From: Clostridia bacterium
GTDB taxonomy: Bacteria > Bacillota > Clostridia > Oscillospirales > Acutalibacteraceae
Assembly: GCA_017517865.1 (NCBI GenBank)
Contig: JAFWYB010000025.1
Coordinates: forward strand, 26,178-90,177
Direction of reading: 5' to 3'
Length of the DNA: 64,000 bases
Position numbers and translations under genes: made by a program. The notes under the pieces were generated by a model. That model did not search any database. It saw only the letters and a program-made list of their open reading frames with translations, and was not told where the DNA came from. Of the stretch, positions 61,418 to 64,000 are shown piece by piece (the stretch's first letter is position 1; the number at the start of each line of letters is the position of its first letter).

Positions 61418-62644
61418 ATGGTTAATTCATTAAGCAATAAAAAGTCAAACTTCCTTATTTTTCTTTGTTGGGCTGCATATACCGGTGCTTATGTGGCAAG
61501 GCTCAACTATAATGCTTCTATGGTTGAGATTCTCTCTCAGCTGGGTACATCAAAAGAAGATGCCGGTACGGTAAGCTCTTTTTTCTTTTTTGCTTACGGT
61601 GCGGGTCAGCTTATAAACGGTCTGCTTTCAAAAAAGTACAACACCAGATATTCCGTTGCAATTGCCCTTGCTGCCTCTTGTGTAATCAACCTCTCAATGA
61701 CTTTCTCTCAGGGGATAGACACAATGAAATATCTGTGGTTTTTCAACGGTGTATTTCAGTCGATTCTCTGGTCGTCACTGATTAAAACTCTTTCAGATAA
61801 TCTCGACGACAGTAAACTCTCAAAAGCGGTTATGGTTATGAGTACAACTGTCGCTTCGGGTACGTTTACGGCTTACGGACTTGCTGCGCTTTTCTCATAT
61901 TTGAAAATGGGCTGGTCTTCAATTTTTTATGTTGCAGCTGCCGTCGTAGGGGCTGTTGCCGTGCTGTGGTTTGCAGGGATGGGTACCATCAAAAACGGTC
62001 ATCACAAGAATGTCAAAACTAAAGCACCGACCAAAAACAACTTGTCACTTACTCCTGTATTTGCTGTGAGCGTTGCTGTGATTTTAGTTTCAGCCATAGG
62101 CAACGGCTTTATTAAAGACGGTGTTACAACCTGGGTTCCGTCAATTCTGAAAGAAGAGTTCAGCGTGCCTACGTCGCTGTCGATTATCATTACACTCTCC
62201 CTTCCCGTGCTTTCAATATTCGGCACTACTCTCGTAAACATCCTTCACAAAAGAGAGAAAAACGAAAACGCACTTAACGGTATTTTTTACTTCGGTGCTG
62301 TAATTCTTACACTGCTTATTATTCTCACCGTTAATCTGAAATCAGTACCGCTTACCCTTGCTCTTTTTTGCGGAATAGCTTGTCTTATGTCAGCTGTAAA
62401 CAATGTCATTACAAGTGTTGTACCTCTTTACTCAAGAGATAAAATTGATTCAGGACTTTCAGCGGGTCTGCTTAACACCTTCTGTTATGCGGGTAGCACT
62501 ATGAGCACATCGCTTTTAGGTAAAATTGCAGACACAAAGGGCTGGAATGATGTGTTCATCTGCATATTGCTATTTACTTCGGTATCATTTGTTCTGTGCA
62601 CAGCTTCCGCTATCTTAACAAAAAAGAAAACTACAAAAAAATAA
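61418..62644 (+). CDS. major facilitator superfamily transporter (OPA/GlpT-like)
   Basis: A 408-residue, 12-helix MFS protein. NFLIFLCWAAYTGAYVARLNYN at the start, SSFFFFAYGAGQLINGLLSKK in helix 2-loop, and a long central loop (KNGHHKNVKTKAPTKNN) fit the organophosphate:phosphate antiporter branch. The ATG at 61418 has AAGGA upstream; a longer frame to 61364 overlaps the preceding gene. The substrate may be a sugar or glycerol phosphate; the phosphoesterase gene that converges on it would be a sensible partner. Confidence 0.85.
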   Translation: MVNSLSNKKSNFLIFLCWAAYTGAYVARLNYNASMVEILSQLGTSKEDAGTVSSFFFFAYGAGQLINGLLSKKYNTRYSVAIALAASCVINLSMTFSQGIDTMKYLWFFNGVFQSILWSSLIKTLSDNLDDSKLSKAVMVMSTTVASGTFTAYGLAALFSYLKMGWSSIFYVAAAVVGAVAVLWFAGMGTIKNGHHKNVKTKAPTKNNLSLTPVFAVSVAVILVSAIGNGFIKDGVTTWVPSILKEEFSVPTSLSIIITLSLPVLSIFGTTLVNILHKREKNENALNGIFYFGAVILTLLIILTVNLKSVPLTLALFCGIACLMSAVNNVITSVVPLYSRDKIDSGLSAGLLNTFCYAGSTMSTSLLGKIADTKGWNDVFICILLFTSVSFVLCTASAILTKKKTTKK

Positions 62645-62684
62645 ACTGCAACCGGCCTCACAACAGGTAAGTTGCAGTTTTTTC
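62643..62684. terminator. terminator after the MFS gene
   Basis: Perfect 10-bp stem AAACTGCAAC (62643-62652) / GTTGCAGTTT (62671-62680), then TTTCG. It lies between converging genes. Confidence 0.85.
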
Positions 62685-62686
62685 GT

Positions 62687-62707
62687 TAGGGTGGCGAGGT
62701 TCGGATT
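62687..62707. repeat. short repeat TAGGGTGGCGAG, copy 1
   Basis: TAGGGTGGCGAG (62687-62698) plus GGTTCGGATT (62698-62707). The 12-mer recurs at 63862-63873, and the reverse complement of the 10-mer at 63877-63886. It may be a genome-wide short repeat. Confidence 0.4.
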
Positions 62708-62719
62708 AAACTCGTCATA

Positions 62720-63634
62720 TTATACAAGCTCAGATTTGTGATGCTCTTTTGAAATTCTCGGTGCAGCACCCGTCAGATGTGAAATGTCAAGGTAATCACC
62801 TTTATAACCTTTAAACAATCCGTCAGGTATCTGCGAGGTCCAGCCTTTTTCGTTAAACTCGGGTGCCTTAATATCAAAAGCATAAAGTACAATGGCGGCA
62901 AGGTCACGTATGTTCATTTCCTTGATCTGACCGTTTTTTATACCATTACCTTTTGCGGCAAAGGTAACATATTTTTCTTCATCTGTCCATCCGCCGTGAC
63001 TACCGCCGCCTTTTTCGTCAACAGTACCACCGTGGTCAGCAATGACCATAAAGAGTGTACTGTCAAGAATACCTGCTTTCTCAACAGCAGAATAAACATC
63101 ACCGATGAGCTTGTCAACTTCACTTATGACTTTTAAGTGATTCTCGGTACCGTAGCCGTTTTTATGTCCCGCTCCGTCAGTGCTGTCAAAATGAATGAAT
63201 AAAAAATCAGGCTTCTTTTCCGTTATGTAATCACAGATAATCGGAGTAAGCTCCTTATCTCTTGCCGTGTGATGAGAAACACCGATACATTTTTCGACAA
63301 TACCCTTGGTGATAGGGTTCCAATCACAGTATGAGCCAAGCTCCGCTTTCGGGTAAGCCTTTCTTATACGGCGAAAAACAGTAGGATGCTTTGACCATAA
63401 CGGATATGGCAGAACGGAAACCTTTTTGTTTGTCAGTTTGTGTACCTCAGGCCCCACACCGATAAGCATTGAGCCCCAACACTCTGCACTTATTGTAGGT
63501 TTTGAGGAAAGGGCGTTATATGTAACTGCACCGGAAGCAAAAATGCGGTCAAAGCTTGGTGTGTCGGCATCTCTGAACCATGCACCCGCACCGTCAACGC
63601 CGATTACTATTACGTGTGAATATTTTCGTGACAT
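62720..63634 (-). CDS. alkaline-phosphatase-superfamily phosphodiesterase/metalloenzyme
   Basis: A 304-residue enzyme of the type I phosphodiesterase/nucleotide pyrophosphatase kind. Metal-binding and nucleophile segments are VIVIGVDGAGAWF near the start, SAECWGSMLIG (nucleophile region), FIHFDSTDGAGHKNG and IADHGG with later GGSHGGW. I chose the ATG at 63634 (GGCGGAG upstream) over one at 63700. No signal peptide is seen, so it should act in the cytoplasm on a small phosphodiester or phosphonate. Convergent with the MFS gene. Confidence 0.85.
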   Translation of the reverse strand: MSRKYSHVIVIGVDGAGAWFRDADTPSFDRIFASGAVTYNALSSKPTISAECWGSMLIGVGPEVHKLTNKKVSVLPYPLWSKHPTVFRRIRKAYPKAELGSYCDWNPITKGIVEKCIGVSHHTARDKELTPIICDYITEKKPDFLFIHFDSTDGAGHKNGYGTENHLKVISEVDKLIGDVYSAVEKAGILDSTLFMVIADHGGTVDEKGGGSHGGWTDEEKYVTFAAKGNGIKNGQIKEMNIRDLAAIVLYAFDIKAPEFNEKGWTSQIPDGLFKGYKGDYLDISHLTGAAPRISKEHHKSELV

Positions 63635-63820
63635 AATTATCATCTCCGCCATTAAACAATAACTTGCATACAGACTAACATATAAAAACGAAGATTGCAA
63701 TGCATTGTTTACAAATAATCTTTTTTATACAGTCTGTTTTCAGGAGCTTGCATTGCAATTTCCTTTTTTTATGTGATAAAATGTGAATATATAAAAAGCA
63801 CTAATTAAGAGGTGATTCAA

Positions 63821-63925
63821 ATGTTGAAAGCAAACCGGATCCTTTCCGGTTATAAAATGAGTAGGGTGGCGAGCATAATCCGAACCCCGTTTTTTACGGG
63901 CGGATTTCCGCCAATACTTCGTTAA
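63821..63925 (+). CDS. possible 34-residue ORF
   Basis: ATG at 63821 preceded by AAGAGGTGATTCAA, encoding MLKANRILSGYKMSRVASII and 14 further residues. The frame runs through the short repeat TAGGGTGGCGAG (63862-63873) and a GC-rich stretch, so it may be fortuitous. The rest of 63635-64000 holds only AT-rich spacer and, from about 63885, small hairpins such as CCCGTTTTTTACGGG. Confidence 0.3.
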   Translation: MLKANRILSGYKMSRVASIIRTPFFTGGFPPILR

Positions 63926-64000
63926 AATACTCGTAAATCCGATAGGATTTACTGCGTTTTGTGTCTTGTCTTGCCAAAAATCCGCTCCGCAAAAAATCGC

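Overview
The window looks like a chromosomal stretch of a low-to-moderate GC Firmicute of the class Clostridia, probably a gut Oscillospirales/Ruminococcaceae-type organism. The reasons are strong AGGAGG-type ribosome binding sites, TTGACA/TATAAT promoters with 17-bp spacers, the short HisG plus HisZ pair, a YerC (TrpR-like) regulator heading the his operon, a T-box in front of alaS, ribonuclease M5, and TnpV/MobV mobile-element genes typical of clostridia. No rRNA, tRNA or CRISPR array was seen.

1-25744 and 61035-64000 are core-like. On the minus strand lies yerC-hisZ-hisG-hisD-hisC-hisB-hisH-hisA (hisA runs off the left edge), tightly overlapped. On the plus strand follow a small orphan ORF, a T-box and alaS, two paralogous secreted membrane-anchored proteins, a HIT protein, a phosphoribosyltransferase, comEC, holA, rnmV and ispF, ending at a bidirectional terminator shared with ligA and an RluA-family pseudouridine synthase on the other strand. 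Then come a candidate small RNA, a secreted fibronectin-III protein, a CofE-like ligase and a GMP synthetase that has no glutaminase domain.

25733-60612 is accessory DNA: two integrative mobilizable elements (IMEs) inserted in tandem at the 3' end of guaA. A 12-bp core (GAGTGGGAATAA, including the guaA stop codon) occurs exactly three times, at 25733, 43446 and 60601. Each element opens with a terminator-like hairpin and 11-bp tandem arm repeats of its own sequence family, then a regulator divergent from excisionase and tyrosine integrase, an RHH mobilization protein, a GTGACGG inverted repeat, a MobV relaxase and TnpV. Element 2 also keeps a RepA-like helicase and a candidate pMV158-type nick region; its integrase has a 1-nt frameshift. 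The third core copy is also followed by a hairpin and 11-bp arm repeats, which suggests the relic of a third insertion.

Cargo: element 1 carries a 1582-residue SMEK-domain STAND NTPase, a DinB-like gene behind a leader-peptide attenuator, a second copy of the small RNA, a structured leader in front of a two-gene ABC exporter, and a group of AT-rich genes (membrane coiled-coil protein, Asn-rich protein, methyltransferase, possible PLD-like protein). Element 2 carries one promoter followed by six tightly packed genes: HTH regulator, Fic, type III Mod, type III Res, a T5orf172-DUF4357-EVE fusion, and a 1352-residue nuclease-STAND protein. This operon is the best candidate for a little-described composite anti-phage system. 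The two-copy small RNA with a conserved switching segment and the attenuator are the most interesting RNA-level signals.

All family names come from reading motifs by eye; no database search was run.
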